DNA of 22,428 nucleotides from CAIZQW01 sp964459675 (GTDB lineage: Bacteria > Verrucomicrobiota > Kiritimatiellia > RFP12 > UBA1067). Below are positions 22,422 to 22,428 of this stretch, piece by piece. Under the pieces are notes generated by a model that saw only the letters and a list, made by a program, of their open reading frames with translations, was not told the origin of the DNA and did not search any database. The DNA is taken from NCBI GenBank assembly GCA_964459675.1, contig CAYWNP010000036.1, positions 1 through 22,428 on the forward strand, in the 5' to 3' direction. Positions within the stretch are counted from its first letter, which is position 1; each line of letters opens with the position of its first letter. The translations under genes were made by a program, and so were the position numbers.

Positions 22422-22428
22422 TGGATAC

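Noticed and set aside
1..22428. CRISPR array, prophage or transposon
   Set aside because: No regularly spaced repeats of CRISPR type, no integrase or transposase, and no phage structural gene; the ORF6N gene alone does not make a prophage.

Overview
The window looks like a chromosomal piece of a diderm bacterium of the PVC group, most likely Kiritimatiellota or Lentisphaerota. This is inferred from gene content, not from a marker gene. It combines an McsA/McsB arginine-kinase pair, a V-type ATPase operon of the E-DUF2764-A-B type, LpxC-like and Mur-type envelope enzymes, and a beta-barrel outer-membrane protein. There is no prophage, no CRISPR array and no recognisable transposase.

Layout. 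Bases 1-230 hold a 31-residue basic protein, a tRNA-Cys and a terminator. Bases 261-5210 (+) run mcsA, mcsB, a 50-codon remnant of a homocysteine methyltransferase, a MraY-like transferase, a two-cluster ferredoxin and a CapD/FlaA1-type sugar-nucleotide enzyme. Bases 5211-6064 form an isolated unit with its own candidate promoter and terminator. It encodes a small exported protein whose frame is interrupted by one TGA followed by 40 more open codons. Bases 6186-9397 (+) hold a PurF-like protein that lacks the catalytic cysteine and a transglutaminase-like protein. Bases 16334 down to 9402 (-) are a tight six-gene operon in the order comEC-like, murC-like, lpxC-like, rlmB, exported multi-Cys protein, Ser/Thr kinase; its last four genes overlap by 4 bases each. 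A divergent promoter region (16335-16461) separates it from the V-ATPase operon (16462-21448, +), whose A and B genes are split by an ORF6N-domain gene. An imperfect inverted repeat and an outer-membrane beta-barrel gene close the window.

Main observation. The gene at 5423 reads through a TGA (5873-5875) that creates a Cys-Ala-Ser-TGA (CxxU-type) motif. A perfect 6-bp stem with a GGT loop lies 21 bases downstream, and the extended frame ends 22 bases before a strong terminator. This geometry matches a bacterial SECIS, so the gene is a candidate selenoprotein. The alternatives are a nonsense mutation or a sequencing error.

Other points worth attention are the PurF-like/transglutaminase-like pair with degenerate catalytic residues, an LpxC-like protein with a displaced metal-ligand motif, the ORF6N gene bounded by 8-bp direct repeats inside the ATPase operon, and the vestigial methyltransferase overlapping mcsB.
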